64,000 nt of DNA from contig JANUWF010001271.1 of NCBI GenBank assembly GCA_026120185.1, positions 1-64,000 on the forward strand. Direction: 5' to 3'. Positions 45,205-57,202 of this stretch are shown in pieces. Below the pieces are notes generated by a model that saw nothing but the letters and a program-made list of their open reading frames with translations, was not told the DNA's origin and made no database searches. This stretch comes from Voacanga thouarsii. Taxonomy: Eukaryota; Streptophyta; Magnoliopsida; Gentianales; Apocynaceae. Each line of letters begins with the position of its first letter. Positions within the stretch are counted from its first letter, which is position 1. The translations under genes were made by a program, and so were the position numbers.

Positions 45205-47094
45205 TGTGAAACCCCACATAAAGCTAACCTTAGAGTAAGAGGGTTGGGATGCATATCACATCATTTTGCATGAATATATATATATATATATATATTTGAA
45301 TAATTTTATGTGCTTTAGAATTATGATTTATAGGTTAAAAGGCTTAGTTATGCTTATTGAGTAGGAAGGGTAAAATGGTAATTTCACTTGAGGTCGAAAT
45401 AGAAAGATAGCTTGAGGATTAAATAAGAAGAATATTTGGGTGAGGAAATAAGAACAAGAGTTGTTGTGGTTTAGTGGTTAGAGCTTTGGAATTAATCTCT
45501 AAGGTCATGAGTTCAAATCCCATCATTTAAGTTTTTATCATGATTATCTTAGTTAAATTTGAAATTTTATTTTCTTGGATTCCATAAGAATAGGAATGTT
45601 GTCCTAGGGGAGACATGAAGAGAATGTCCTAATCCTATCATCATGTCCTAAAACGAATTCTAGAGGAATTCTTGTCCTTTTTATTACCTCTAGCTTGTCC
45701 TAACCTCTTCACAAATTAAATTTGTTCAAAATTTATCAAAATTCATCTTTAAAATTCTAGAAAATTCAGCAAGGATTTCGTGCCATTGAATTTCGAAAAT
45801 GAATCTTGGAAGTTGGAGAATCGATTGACAATAGGAGAAGAGTTAGGGAAGGTTCCCAAGGGAAATTAATCACCATGGTTGAACCTTCAAACTCATCTCC
45901 ATAGTGTTCATATTTTTCATGGAAGAAATCTAGAAATTTTTCAGATTCTTGAGTAGCCTAACCTTCGAAAATCACAGCCATCTTTCTTACTCATTTACTG
46001 CCAGAAAAATGGCCAATTTATTCAACTTGAAGATTGAAATTCCTATGCAATTACGGACTGCACAAAAACTGTACAAACCAGAAAAAAAAATTATGGGCAG
46101 TTTCACTGATGTTCAACCAAAAAATGGAGCTGTTTCTTTTGCCTTTAAGCCAGCAAAACTCCTATGCTTTTCCTTCGTAAAGAAGGCTGGAAACTAGCCT
46201 TAAAGGACCCTTAACACCTCTCAAAACCCTCTACAAATCGGGCTGGAATATTGTAGAAGAATTGCACAAAAAATTATAGCAAACCTTCGAACCATGAACA
46301 CTATGAAACCAGAAAATTTCCAACTTTGTTCTCTTCAAGCCTTGGCCGAAAACCACCCTCAAACCTCTATAAATTAACCCTTAATCAGCCATGAACTGAA
46401 CACCATTAACCTCTCCACTTACCTTGCACATTTGGACTCCATAACCACACGTCAAATATCTCCTAAGATCACTCCATTCAAACTTCAATTTGAAATTCAA
46501 AAATTTCCAGCATTTGCTCCATGAAAACACTCTTGTACTAGGCTTCATAACCAGAAATTTCTTTGCCATTGAGCTCTGAATTTCGGCCAGCCTTGGAGCT
46601 ATATTAACCTTCATTTATTTCAGCAAAACCAAATAGTCCAGCCAGCTCCATTGCAGCTCCAAGAAATCTCCATCAACCAAACACCATTAACATATCTTCT
46701 ACCTCAAACCACTCCTAAAATCTCTCCATTTGAATTTCAAACAATCAGATTTTTCTCTCCCTCTCTAAGCTGAAAACCAAAACCCTTGAATTCCCTAAAC
46801 CATTCAGCCAACACCCTACAGAAATTCGTGCATATCCTTTCTCAAATTCTCTCCATTTTCACCAAGAACACCAAGAACACACACTACCTTTCTTCTAGCC
46901 AAAGACCACTCTAAACACCTCCAATCCCTCTCAAAAACTCCAGAATACTCCTACATACTCCCTAGAGTTCATTTCTAGAATTTATAACATCAAATCTCGA
47001 AAACAAAAATTGGCATTCGGATCAAAACCAGTTTTTTCTCTTGAAGTCTCAAGAACATCATCAAGGTAACCAAGAACAACTCTTTTGTTCATCT
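45205..47094 (-). mobile_element. T-family solo LTR, left piece (copy T3)
   Basis: Starts on the plus strand TGTGAAACCCCACATAAAGC, i.e. the LTR ends GGGGTTTCACA on the minus strand, giving TG...CA ends with its partner terminus TGTTACA at 62759. The flanks are GCAGA (45200-45204) and GCAGA (62760-62764), a perfect 5-bp duplication. This piece runs to about 47094, where an oppositely oriented T LTR starts; homology resumes at 58886. It contains a (AT)n tract near 45275 and a tRNA-like segment at 45461-45530. No internal retroelement DNA is present, so T3 is a solo LTR. Confidence 0.85.
45461..45530 (+). other. tRNA-like segment with A- and B-box resemblance inside T LTR
   Basis: TGGTTTAGTGGTTAGAGC (45467-45484) resembles a tRNA D-arm/A box, and GGTCATGAGTTCAAATCCC (45503-45521) resembles a T-arm/B box. 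Between them TTGGA and TCTAA can pair around a 7-nt loop. The inverted copy T4 has the same segment at about 58780-58850. No acceptor stem pairs well and there is no CCA. It is probably a tRNA-derived (SINE-like) remnant carried by the LTR, not a working tRNA gene. Confidence 0.4.
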
Positions 47095-47588
47095 TTTTTA
47101 TAACTAGGTCACACAATCAAAATAAAACAATACTTCAAAAATTAAAACTTATTACAATCTAAAATTTCAAGAAAAATCTAAAATAAAATTAACAACTGTT
47201 CATTTTCAACTCCCAAAGCATTACATAAAAATAAATAACAGAATATCTTCCAAGGCAGGCAACAACTAGCTACTCATCCCCACAGAAGGATTGACCTGAA
47301 ATCATAGTAAATAGGGTGATGAGATAAAAATCTCAATAAGTCTGTGTGTGCTTTGAGTGTTCAGTGAAAATAGTTCATGAATGCAAGGTGTAAGAACTTC
47401 ATAAGAAAAATACTGGCAAGCAATAAATAAAGTTCAAAAGCAAGAGTGGCGTTTTGACTTTTCTAACCATACAGGTACAATAAAATCAACCACTCGAAAG
47501 GGCGGCCATGGGATACCACACGTTAGGCCCCATAACCATACAACGGTCAGAATGCCACACTTTGTGCAGACTGACAAAAAGGTAGGTG
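47095..47588 (+). mobile_element. T-family LTR in inverted orientation, left piece (copy T4)
   Basis: From TTTATAACTAGGTCACAC onward this is the reverse of the T2/T3 sequence (compare 15100-15626 on the opposite strand). The first ~66 bp, including TGTAACACCCC, are lost at the junction with T3, along with about 20 bp of T3. The piece ends in ...AGGTAGGTG, whose AGGTG (47584-47588) is the left target duplication of element B2. It continues at 55399. Confidence 0.85.
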
Positions 47589-48508
47589 TGTTAAAATGCA
47601 TGGCCGTGCTCAAATATATCAATATAAGATATTGATATCATTTGTTTGAATAGTCTACTATAAAATCAAGAAAGAATTGATTGAGTTTAATAAAGATGAC
47701 ATGCTCCATGCCTTATGCTTAATCTGGATATCATGTGACAAAAGGACTAAATATAAAATTATGGTTTGGTTCAAAGAGATCACCGATCTTCATTTAATCT
47801 GGATAGTTATAATGTTTTGCTAAAAACCGCTTATAACTTGTGGGCCATTTAAATATGATTTGGGCACACTGCCAGTGTTAAATGAACCTATAGCGACACA
47901 CAATAAGCGAACTTGTTAGGTTATTTTTTGGTAACCGGATTCGATGAATCTGGAAACATGTCTAAGTTAATTGAACTTAGAAAATCTACCAGATACAATG
48001 TATCTAAATTACGTCCAGATTATAAGAATCTGACTCGATAAATTAATTAGTTAAATTACCGAGATAATGGCAGAATCTTATCGTATCAATTTTAATTTAA
48101 TTTGAATTTAAATTAAAATACGATAAGATATTATTAGGGTTGGACTCTAAGTGGTTTGGAGTGGGTTTTTAAGAAAAACCCTAGCTGTCTTCTTGTGTGT
48201 GCCAATTCTGTTGTAAAAATTCGTGCCTTCATCCACTAGAAAAATAAGCCTCTCAAAAACCCTAGGCGCTAGCACTCCCCGGGTGACGAGTGAGTTCGCG
48301 ATGTGTATCCGATAGAGGACGTTCGCACAACTGCAACGTCTGGTAATCGTTCGGGTTGCACGCACAGCAGTACAATCGAAACTGAAGGATATCGATTACA
48401 CATAACAGAGGTAAATCTGCAAACATATGATCTTCTTAATCGTTTACTTGGATCCTTGAGAGGGATTCGTGGATGTTTTTCGCGTTTAGGAGTCCACGAA
48501 TCCTAACA
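47589..48508 (+). mobile_element. Element B2: 5' LTR, 5'-shortened (920 bp)
   Basis: Starts TGTTAAAATGCATGG and ends TCCTAACA. It equals the last 920 bp of the 1499-bp 3' LTR (54474-55393), so the first 579 bp of a full LTR are missing. Yet the left border carries AGGTG, repeated exactly after the 3' LTR (55394-55398). The duplication therefore marks an integration that started at an internal TG of the LTR. Confidence 0.85.
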
Positions 48509-48509
48509 G

Positions 48510-48521
48510 TGGTATCAGAGC
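48510..48521 (+). other. Element B2 primer-binding site
   Basis: TGGTATCAGAGC, the complement of the initiator tRNA-Met 3' end, one base after the LTR. Confidence 0.9.
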
Positions 48522-48581
48522 AACTTGCTAAACGATTAGGTTGATTCATCTGTGTTAATCGTATTGTTGTGGATATGTATG

Positions 48582-48629
<48 letters not shown>

Positions 48630-49917
48630 TTAAACGGTTTATATCAGCATGTTCGCATGATAATAATTTTAGAATACTTAGCATGTAGACTGCCTGAATT
48701 AGGTTTAATATGTGCGTCTTAGTTGCCTGATCAGACCAGATTAATTGTAGATTGTCTGTAAACTGGTTTGTTTTAATATGATATGGTATCGTAAGCATGC
48801 TATCCATCGTTCTATATTTGCGAATTGTTTGTATTAATCGGTCATGATAATATGTTATCTGTATGAATATGATTAAAGGGGAACGCAGATTGTTGGTAAT
48901 ATGAAATTTCACGGTGATGATTACTAAGGGGTCTGAACGTTAATCTGATTAATATTCAAAAATCGGAAGGCAAAATCTCATTCAATGAGAGAAGGAAAAC
49001 TGTTCGTTGGACCCCGCCATGGGTGCTGCCCCTTGGAACCCCGACTAACTGTTCGTTGTGTGTTATTCGTTTGTGTTTTGATTGTAGTTGTGGATTATTT
49101 TGAATAGTGCATAGCATGACCCGTTTTATCCCAATGTGATTGGCAGGTTACATTATGGTTGTTTTAAATTGTAATTTTTAAATACGGCCTGCGTGTCATT
49201 TTTCATTATTGTAAAATTGTATTGCTTTCCTAGAATAGGAATTATTTTAATTTGACTATCCAATGTAAAAGAAGACGGCGGCCTACAATTACAACCAAGG
49301 AGGAGTATGCTCAAGGCATTAGAGAATGCTTAAGGAGTTCATATACCTAGATTGACCATCTCGATCTTCACTTTGCTCGTGATGATCAACATAGGTTATG
49401 GGCCATGCTATGTCACTTTTATCTATGTCCTGTATGCATATTTGATATGATTATTTCATGCTTACTACAATCAAATTTTTATTTTAAAAAAAATTAAGTG
49501 TAAAATGCCTTCCAAAATCAAACACTTATTATTACTTGGATCATCATATGGTCATTCCTGCCAAAGTAGGATGCTTTTGATTATCTAAGTGAGACAAGAA
49601 GGAAAATAGTTTTCCATATGTTTGATATGGTTTGACTTAACTGGGCTATCAAAATGGTTTTGGGCCTAGGGCATTATATGAGATAAATTAGCCGGGACAT
49701 TTGATACCTATCTCATTTAAAATTTGAGTTTTATTTAATTATAAGATTAAAGCCAAAGCTTACTTATGATTAAAATAAAATATTTATGAAAAAATATATA
49801 TATTTTTCCCACTATAAAACATCAAAATGTTGAAGTTTCAAAAGTTGAAATCCTTTTAGTAGGAGTTTTTCATTAAAGCCTCAAAATTAATTACTTTGCA
49901 TATTTTGTATGTAGATA
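48522..49917 (+). other. Element B2: leader before gag
   Basis: 1.4-kb untranslated leader, homologous to 24482-25876. It contains a (TG)n microsatellite (48585-48626). A pyrimidine-rich stretch and TGTAG three bases before the gag ATG look like a splice acceptor, as described for the gag-specific spliced RNA of BARE/Angela elements; whether it is used here is inference. Confidence 0.7.
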
Positions 49918-52900
49918 ATGGCAACAAACAGTTGGAATAATTCATTGCGATCTATGCTCGAGAAAGACAAGCTTAGTGGGACTAACTTTCTTGATTGGGC
50001 ACGAAACTTAAGAATTGTTCTTAAGTAAGAAAAAAGGCTCTATGTTCTTGAAAATCCTATTCCCCTTGCTCCAGCAAATAACGCCTCAAAAGCTGAAAAA
50101 GATGCTTATAGTAAGCACAAAGATGACTCTAACGATGTTACTTGCCTCATGATAGCAACCATGAACTCTGAACTTCAAAAACAGTTTGAAGAAGCAGAGG
50201 CATATGACATGATTGTGCATCTCAAGGAAATGTTCCAAGAGCAAGCACGACAAGAGAGATTTGAAACTCACAAGGCGTTAAATGCATGTAAGATGGTTTC
50301 TGGCACCTCGGTAAGTGCTCATGTCCTTAAGATGAAGGGCTATTTTGATCATCTTGATAATCTTAGTGCTCTTGTTAATCATGATATGGCCATAGATTTG
50401 ATCTTGGGCTCATTACCTCCTGAGTATGACCAGTTTGTCATGAATTTTAACATACATAATATGGAGAAATCCATTACTGAATTGCATGGGATGCTAAAAT
50501 AAGCTGAACTGAACATTAAGAAGAATACTCCTACTGTTCTAATGGTTCAAAAAGGGAAAGGAAAAAAGAACAACCAAAAGTGCAAAGTCATGGCTAGTAA
50601 GGGTAAGGACAAGGCAAAGTCCAAGTTCAAGCCCAAACCTAAGGCCAAGACACCAAAGGAGGGAGCTTGCCACCATTGTGGAGAGCAAGGACATTGGTTA
50701 AGAAATTGCAAGCTCTATTTGGAAGCAAAGAAAAGGAAGGACTGTGAGACTGCCGCTTCAGCTATTTATGTTATAGAAATTAATTTATCTACTTCTGATT
50801 CATGGGTATTGGATATCGATTGTGGATCTCACATTTGTGTAAATGTGCAAGGTCTAAAAAGGAGTAGAGCCTTGGCAAAAGGTGGGGTGGACCTACTAGT
50901 TACAAATGGAGCAAAAGTTGTTGCAGTAGCTGTTGGAACTTTTGAATTAATTTTGCCCAGTGGGCTTATTTTATAACTGAATAATTATTTTTATGTTCCT
51001 GGTATGAGTAGGAATATTATTTCAGTTTCATGTTTGGATTTAGAAGGTTTTGAATTTGTTATTAGGAATAACATTTGCTGCATTAATAAAAACGGCATTT
51101 TTTATGGAGATGCTTCATTATCAAATAGGCTTTATATTCTCAATCTTTGTGGATCTTCAAACAACGCTATCTATAATATAAATACTAAGAGATTGAAATC
51201 TGATAATTTAAATCAGACTTACTTATGGCATTGTCGTTTGGGACATATAAATGAAAAAACGCATAACAAAGCTTTATAATGATGGGCTTTTAAAATCATT
51301 TGATTTAGAATCTTACGAAACATGTGATTCTTGTTTATTAGGCAAAATGACTAAAGCGCTTTTTAAGAGACAAAATGAAAAGGCAACTGATTTATTGGGC
51401 CTAATACATACCGATGTATGTGGACCAATGAATACACATGCTAGAGGAGGATTTCAGTACTTTATTACCTTTACAGATGATTTTAGCAGATATGGCTATC
51501 TGTATCTGATGAAACACAAATCTGAATCGTTCCAGAAATTCAAAGAATTTCAAAATGAAGTACAAAATCAGCTTGACAAAAGTATCAAAACTCTTCGATC
51601 AGATCGAGGTGGTGAATACTTAGGTCACGAATTTGACGAACGTCTTAAAAATTGTGGAATTATCTCCCAATTAACTCCACCTGGAACACCTTAATGGAAT
51701 GGTGTATCTGAACGGAGAAATCAGACTTTATTAGATATGGTTCGATCAATGATGAGTCAAACTGATCTTCTAATCTCCTTTTGGGGTTATGCCCTAGAGA
51801 CTGCTGCATTCGTACTAAATCGAGTTCCATCTAAATCGGTTCAGAAAACGCCATATGAGATATGGATTGGGAGACAACCTAGTTTATCATTTCTCAAGAT
51901 TTGGGATTGTGAAGATTATGTAAAGCGATTATTATCTGATAAACTTACACCTAAATATGATAAATACATATTTGTGGGGTATCCTAAAGAAACTAAAGGA
52001 TATCAATTTTATCTCCCAAAAGAAAATAGAGTAATTGTTGCTCGAAATGGATTCTTTTTTGAAAAAGAATTTATTTCCAAAAGAATCAGTGGGAATAAAA
52101 TACATCTTCATGAGATTCGTGAGCCACAATTAGTACCTGAACAGAATAATGAACCTCGATTAGATGGCTCACAAGTTCAAGATGAGCTTACTTCTATAGA
52201 ACAAGGACCTCGAAGATCTGATAGGGTTCATCAACAACCTGAGAGATATAGATTTCTCATCACTGACGATCACAATGTGGAGCTTATGGTTAATGATGAG
52301 CCTACTTCCTATCAAGAAGCCATTAAGAGTTCTGACTCTGGAAAATGGTTAGAGGCTATGAAGTCTGAGATGAAATCCATGTATGATAACCAAGTTTGGA
52401 CTTTGGTTAATCCACCTAAAGGTTTAAAAACCATTGGGTGTAAGTGGGTTTTCAAAAAGAAAACAGACATGGAGGGAAATGTGCATACTTACAAAGCACG
52501 ACTGGTTGCAAAAGGTAATAGACAAACTCATGGTATAGACTATGATGAAACCTTTTCATCAGTTGTAATGCTTCAATCTATTAGAATTCTTCTTGCCATA
52601 GCAGCATATTATGATTATGAGATTTGGCAAATGGATGTCAAAACTGTGTTTCTTAATGGAAACTTACTCGAGGATGTGTACATGACACAACCTGAGGGTT
52701 TTGATGATCATTTGAATTCTAATAAAGTGTGCAAGCTTCAAAGATCCATTTATGGATTGAAGCCAGCATCTTGAAGCTGGAATCTTCGGTTTGATGAAGT
52801 AATTAAAGAATTTAACTTTATAAAAAATGAAGATGAGCCTTGTGTCTATAAGAAAACAAGTGGGAGTGCAATAGTCTTTTTGGTACTTTATGTTGATGAC

Positions 52901-53880
52901 ATCTTACTCATTGGAAACGACACCCCAACTCTACAAAGTGTAAAGACATGTTTGGGAAATTATTTCTTAATGAAAGACTTAGGTGAAGCTGCCTATATTC
53001 TAGGTGTAAGGATCTATAGAGATAGATCTAGAACGCTAATTGGACTAAGTCAAAGTACATACGTTGACAAGGTACTGAAAATGTTCAGTATGCAAGACTC
53101 TAAGAGAGGATTCTTACCAATGTCACATGGCATTAAGCTCAGCAAAACTCAAAGTCCTTCTACGAAGGATGAAAAAGAGTGTATGAACAAGATACAGACG
53201 CTTCTGCTATAGGGTCTATCATGTATGCCATATTATGTACTCGACCCGATGTGTCATATGAATTGAGCATGACGAGTAGGTTCCAGTCAAACCCTGGAGA
53301 GGCACACTGGACTGTTGTCAAGAACATACTGAAGTACTTAAGAAGAACTAAAGATATGTTCTTAGTTTATGGAGGACAAGAAGGCGAGCTAGTTGTAAAT
53401 GGTTACATTAATGCTAGTTTTCAGTCCAACATTGATGATTACAGATCGCAATCAGGTTTTCTATTTTGTTTGAATGGAGGTGCTGTAAGCTAAAAAAGTT
53501 CAAAGCAAGACATCGTGGCCGATTCTACTACAAAAGCTGAGTATGTAGCTGCCTTAACTGCAACTAAAGAAGCAGTTTGGATTAAAAAGTTCATTACAAA
53601 ATTAGATGTAGTTCCTAGTATTGTGAACCCAGTGGATCTCTATTGTGATAACAATGGAGCCATTGCACAAGCTAAGGAACCAAGATCACATCAGCGATCC
53701 AAACATATACTTAGACGTTTTCATCTCATTCGAGAAATTGTTGATAGAGGAGATGTCAAAGTATGCAAGGTATCAACTGATGACAATGTTGCAGATCCAC
53801 TGACAAAGCCTCTCCTATCGTCTAAACATGATAGTTATACCAGATCAATGGGATTACGGCTTATGCCAAATTGGTCTTAG
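49918..53880 (+). pseudogene. Element B2: gag-pol polyprotein, nearly full length with stops
   Basis: A copia polyprotein of about 1320 codons in the canonical order. Gag starts MATNSWNNSLRS at 49918, with the zinc knuckle CHHCGEQGHWLRNC near 50668. The protease is WVLDIDCGSHIC; the usual D-T/S-G triad reads DID. Integrase has HCRLGHINE, then FITFTDDFSRYGY, LRSDRGGEY and VSERRNQT. RT has GCKWVFKKK, DVKTVFLNGN, YGLKPAS and YVDD near 52890. RNase H has ADSTTKAEYVA and the tail VADPLTKPLL. Stops: 50026, 50500, 50974, 51692, 52772, 53491; frameshifts: +1 in an A run near 51253 and -1 near 53193. At least three of the stops look like C-to-T changes of CAA or CGA. The best preserved element in the window. 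Confidence 0.93.
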
Positions 53881-53894
53881 TGCAAGTGGGAGAC
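53881..53894 (+). other. Element B2 polypurine tract
   Basis: TGCAAGTGGGAGAC lies immediately after the pol stop and before the 3' LTR; B1 has the same tract at 29811-29824. Its position fixes TGTTGGGG (here TATTGGGG) as the true LTR start. Confidence 0.8.
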
Positions 53895-55393
53895 TATTGG
53901 GGATATGCCCTAGAGTCAATTTGTACTTATACTATTGTCGTTATGTTTTATATAATAATATGAGGCTTTCCTTTCCATGAATAGTGCATTTTGTTTTGTG
54001 GTCATCAAGTACGTGACTTGATAGTAAAACCCAACAATGAATACAATGACTATTCTAAATCTGTCCCTGATCGTTTATTATTATTGGAACAATAATAAAT
54101 TAAGATTAGTATGTTTGTGACTGGATGGCTATGTTTTACTGGTCATGGATATTTGTGATATCAAGTCAACAGATAAATAAATGTTAGAGAACATTGTATT
54201 GGATATGACCCACTGTGAGAGTACTTCATGGAACATGTCATAAGTACTTTCTAGCCATAATAATATTAAAAGTCCTTTGACCTAAATTCATCATAGTTTC
54301 CTACTTGATAAATTCTATATTTTAACATTGTCCAAAGTTGTATTTAATTAGACAATAAATTAGACTACTGTTGGATATAGAATAAATCGAGGAGAGGAAT
54401 ATGATTGATTGTGAAGGAATTTGTCCCTCTCAATTATGGGAGAGATATCCATAGGCCCCTTGATAAGTTAGACTGTTAAAATGCATGGTCGTGCTCAAAT
54501 ATATCAATCTAAGATATTGATATCATTTGTTTGAATAGTCTACTATGAAATCAAGAAATAATTGATTGAGCTTAATAAGGATGACACGCTCCGTGTCTTA
54601 TGCATAATCTGGATATCATGTGACAAAAGGACTAAATATAAAATTATGGTTTGGTTCAAAGAGATCACCGATCTTTATTTAACTTGGATAGTTATAATGT
54701 TTTGCTAGAAACTGCTTATAACTTGTGGGCCATTTAAATATGATTTGGGCACACTGCCAGTGTTAAATGAACCTATAGGGTTACACAATAAGCGAACTTG
54801 TTAGGTTATTTTCTGGTAACCGAATTCGATGAATCTGGAAACATGTCTAAGTTAATTGAACTTAGAAAATCTACCAGATACAATGTATCTGAATGATGTC
54901 CAGATTATAAGAATCTGACTCGGTAAATTAATTAGTTAAATTACCGAGATAATGGCAGAATCTTATCGTATCAGTTTTAATTTAATTTGAATTAAAATTA
55001 AAATAAGATAAGATATTATTAGGGTTGGACTCTAGGAGGTTCGGAGTGGGTTTTTAAGAAAAACCCTAGATGTCTTCTTGTGTGTGCCAATTCTGTTGTA
55101 AAAATTCGTGCCTTCATCCACCAAAAAAATAAGCCTCTCAAAAACCCTAAGCGCTAGCACTCCCCGGGTGACGAGTGAGTTTGCGGTGTGTATCCGATAG
55201 AGGACATTCGCACAACTGCAGCGTCTGGTGATCGTTCGGGTTGCACGTACAGCAGCACAATCAGAACTGAAGGACATCGATTACACATAACAGAGGTAAA
55301 TTTGCAAATCTACGATCTTCTTAATCGTTTACTTGGATGCTCGGAAGGGATTTGTGGATGTTTTTCGCATTTAGAAGTCCACGAATTCTAACA
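53895..55393 (+). mobile_element. Element B2: 3' LTR (full, 1499 bp)
   Basis: Starts TATTGGGGATATGCCC (expected TGTTGGGG) and ends TTCTAACA, followed by AGGTG (55394-55398), the right target duplication. The full-length LTR matches B1 and B3 at its start. The last 920 bp match the 5' LTR with scattered differences, about 3-4 percent by eye. Confidence 0.9.
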
Positions 55394-57149
55394 AGGTGAT
55401 CGGCCTATTGGGTAAGATTCTCCTCCTTCTCTACACCCAAACAACACCGGTTGTCCACTCCGACAACACACAGTCTACATGACTGAAACTGCTAGCTTGG
55501 ACCGGCATGACTAAGTAGTACTGACGTTTCTCTAAGTTGAGTTTATCTTCTGGAAGTGGCCTCCTTCCGTAAGACTCACTCTTACTCTTCAAACCTAGTA
55601 CTACTAGCCTACCCTTATTGAGTACTCAACATAGTTCATCCCACTTGGGAGAAAATTGATAAGACATAACTTTACGTGAAAATGGCAATCAAGGGTTTCC
55701 AATGTCTTTGTCAAAATTAGTTTTAGAAACAGCTTACTGTTTGAATAAAATTATTTGTTGTTTTTTAAATAATTGGTTTGACTGAAACAAGAAAGGAAAC
55801 AATCCCTAATTACCTTTACCAAATCAGTGTTAACAAACTTCGTGTTTAGTTTACCATAGAAACCTTTTACAACAAACAAGTTTTATGCAGGAGCTTACCT
55901 TATCCTTTGCTTGAGATAAAATAAAGATCTCCAAAAGCTGACCTAACCCCGCCTGGGCTAAACATAAGCCATAATTAAACTCAAGCCAAAATTCACTTTC
56001 ACAAATAATCCTAGTTCAACTTACCACAATCATGACCCTAGTGTCCCAAGCTTTAAGGCTAGATAATAAATAAATGGTTTATAAAATAAATCTAGCTTGA
56101 TATTAAAATAACTAGGGTTTGTGAATTAGCTACTAATAAGTTGAAGGGTTAAATCTTGCTATAAATAAATTAGGATTTATTTGATGAAGGGTCCTAGGTC
56201 TTAGATGATATTATTTAAAATAATGATTTTTAATAACTAATAGTTAGAAAATAATTGGTAAATAAAATTAATAGCAAGTAAATTTTATTATGTTTTGATT
56301 AAAAGATAATAAATAAATTCTATTAGTACTTATGAATATAAGACTTACAAAATGAATATTTTACCTATTATAATTATTTATATAAAATGCTTTATTTGAT
56401 ATTATTATTCTATATAATATCTATATATTTTATTTCTTTAATAAAATCTATCATTTATTTGACTAAAATATCATTATTTTATATAAGAGTCCAAATCCAC
56501 ATTTTCCTAAGGTTTTCAAAATTACTAGAAGAAATTATAGTATTAATTATTTTATTGATGAAATAAAATTAGCTTAGGGACAACAAGGTTGTGATCATAA
56601 TTCCTATTGCTAACCATAATCATGAATATACACTCTACACCAATCAACAAAACATCCAAATCATGAATAAAAACATAGATCCAAATCTACCAAGACATGA
56701 TCCAACTCTACTAACATAATCATAATCATGGCCTTAATAAGAATACATGAACATAAACACTATTCACCAAAGGTAACATAATCTCTAACATGCTTGATCA
56801 TTCATACTACTCATGACATGAAGACATGCAACAAACCATAAAAACGCCTTACATTCAACCAAGACAAATCATCTCATGCATCAATCCCATCTCCATCATA
56901 CAAACACATTCATTATCATGCTTCAATCCTAACTCCATCACAAAACACATGATCAATCTCCAAATATATTCTATCCTCATCCAACTACATCCTAGAGACA
57001 TGAATCTAGAATTTAAAGAGGAGATTGAAGATGCTTACTTGAATGATGACTACCTTGAAGAAGTTTTGAAAGAATCCTTATGCGTGGGCAGCTTGATTCG
57101 TCTAAGGAGGGAGAAGAAAACATGGCCATGGTTGGAGCAACCATTCGGC

Positions 57150-57202
<53 letters not shown>

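Noticed and set aside
44862..45254. Minus-strand open frame of 130 codons with His-Thr and Val-Cys runs
   Set aside because: It is produced by the AC/GT microsatellite and crosses the border of the T3 LTR.
45461..45530. Functional tRNA gene
   Set aside because: No acceptor stem pairs adequately and the segment is part of a repeated LTR.
48436..48912. Minus-strand open frame of 158 codons
   Set aside because: Antisense to the B2 LTR end and leader, with a (CA)n-driven His-Thr run.
54474..55393. True B LTR being only 920 bp (TGTTAAAATG to TAACA)
   Set aside because: The polypurine tract lies before TGTTGGGG at 53895, and the B1 and B3 copies begin at that point; kept as the alternative to test for B2.
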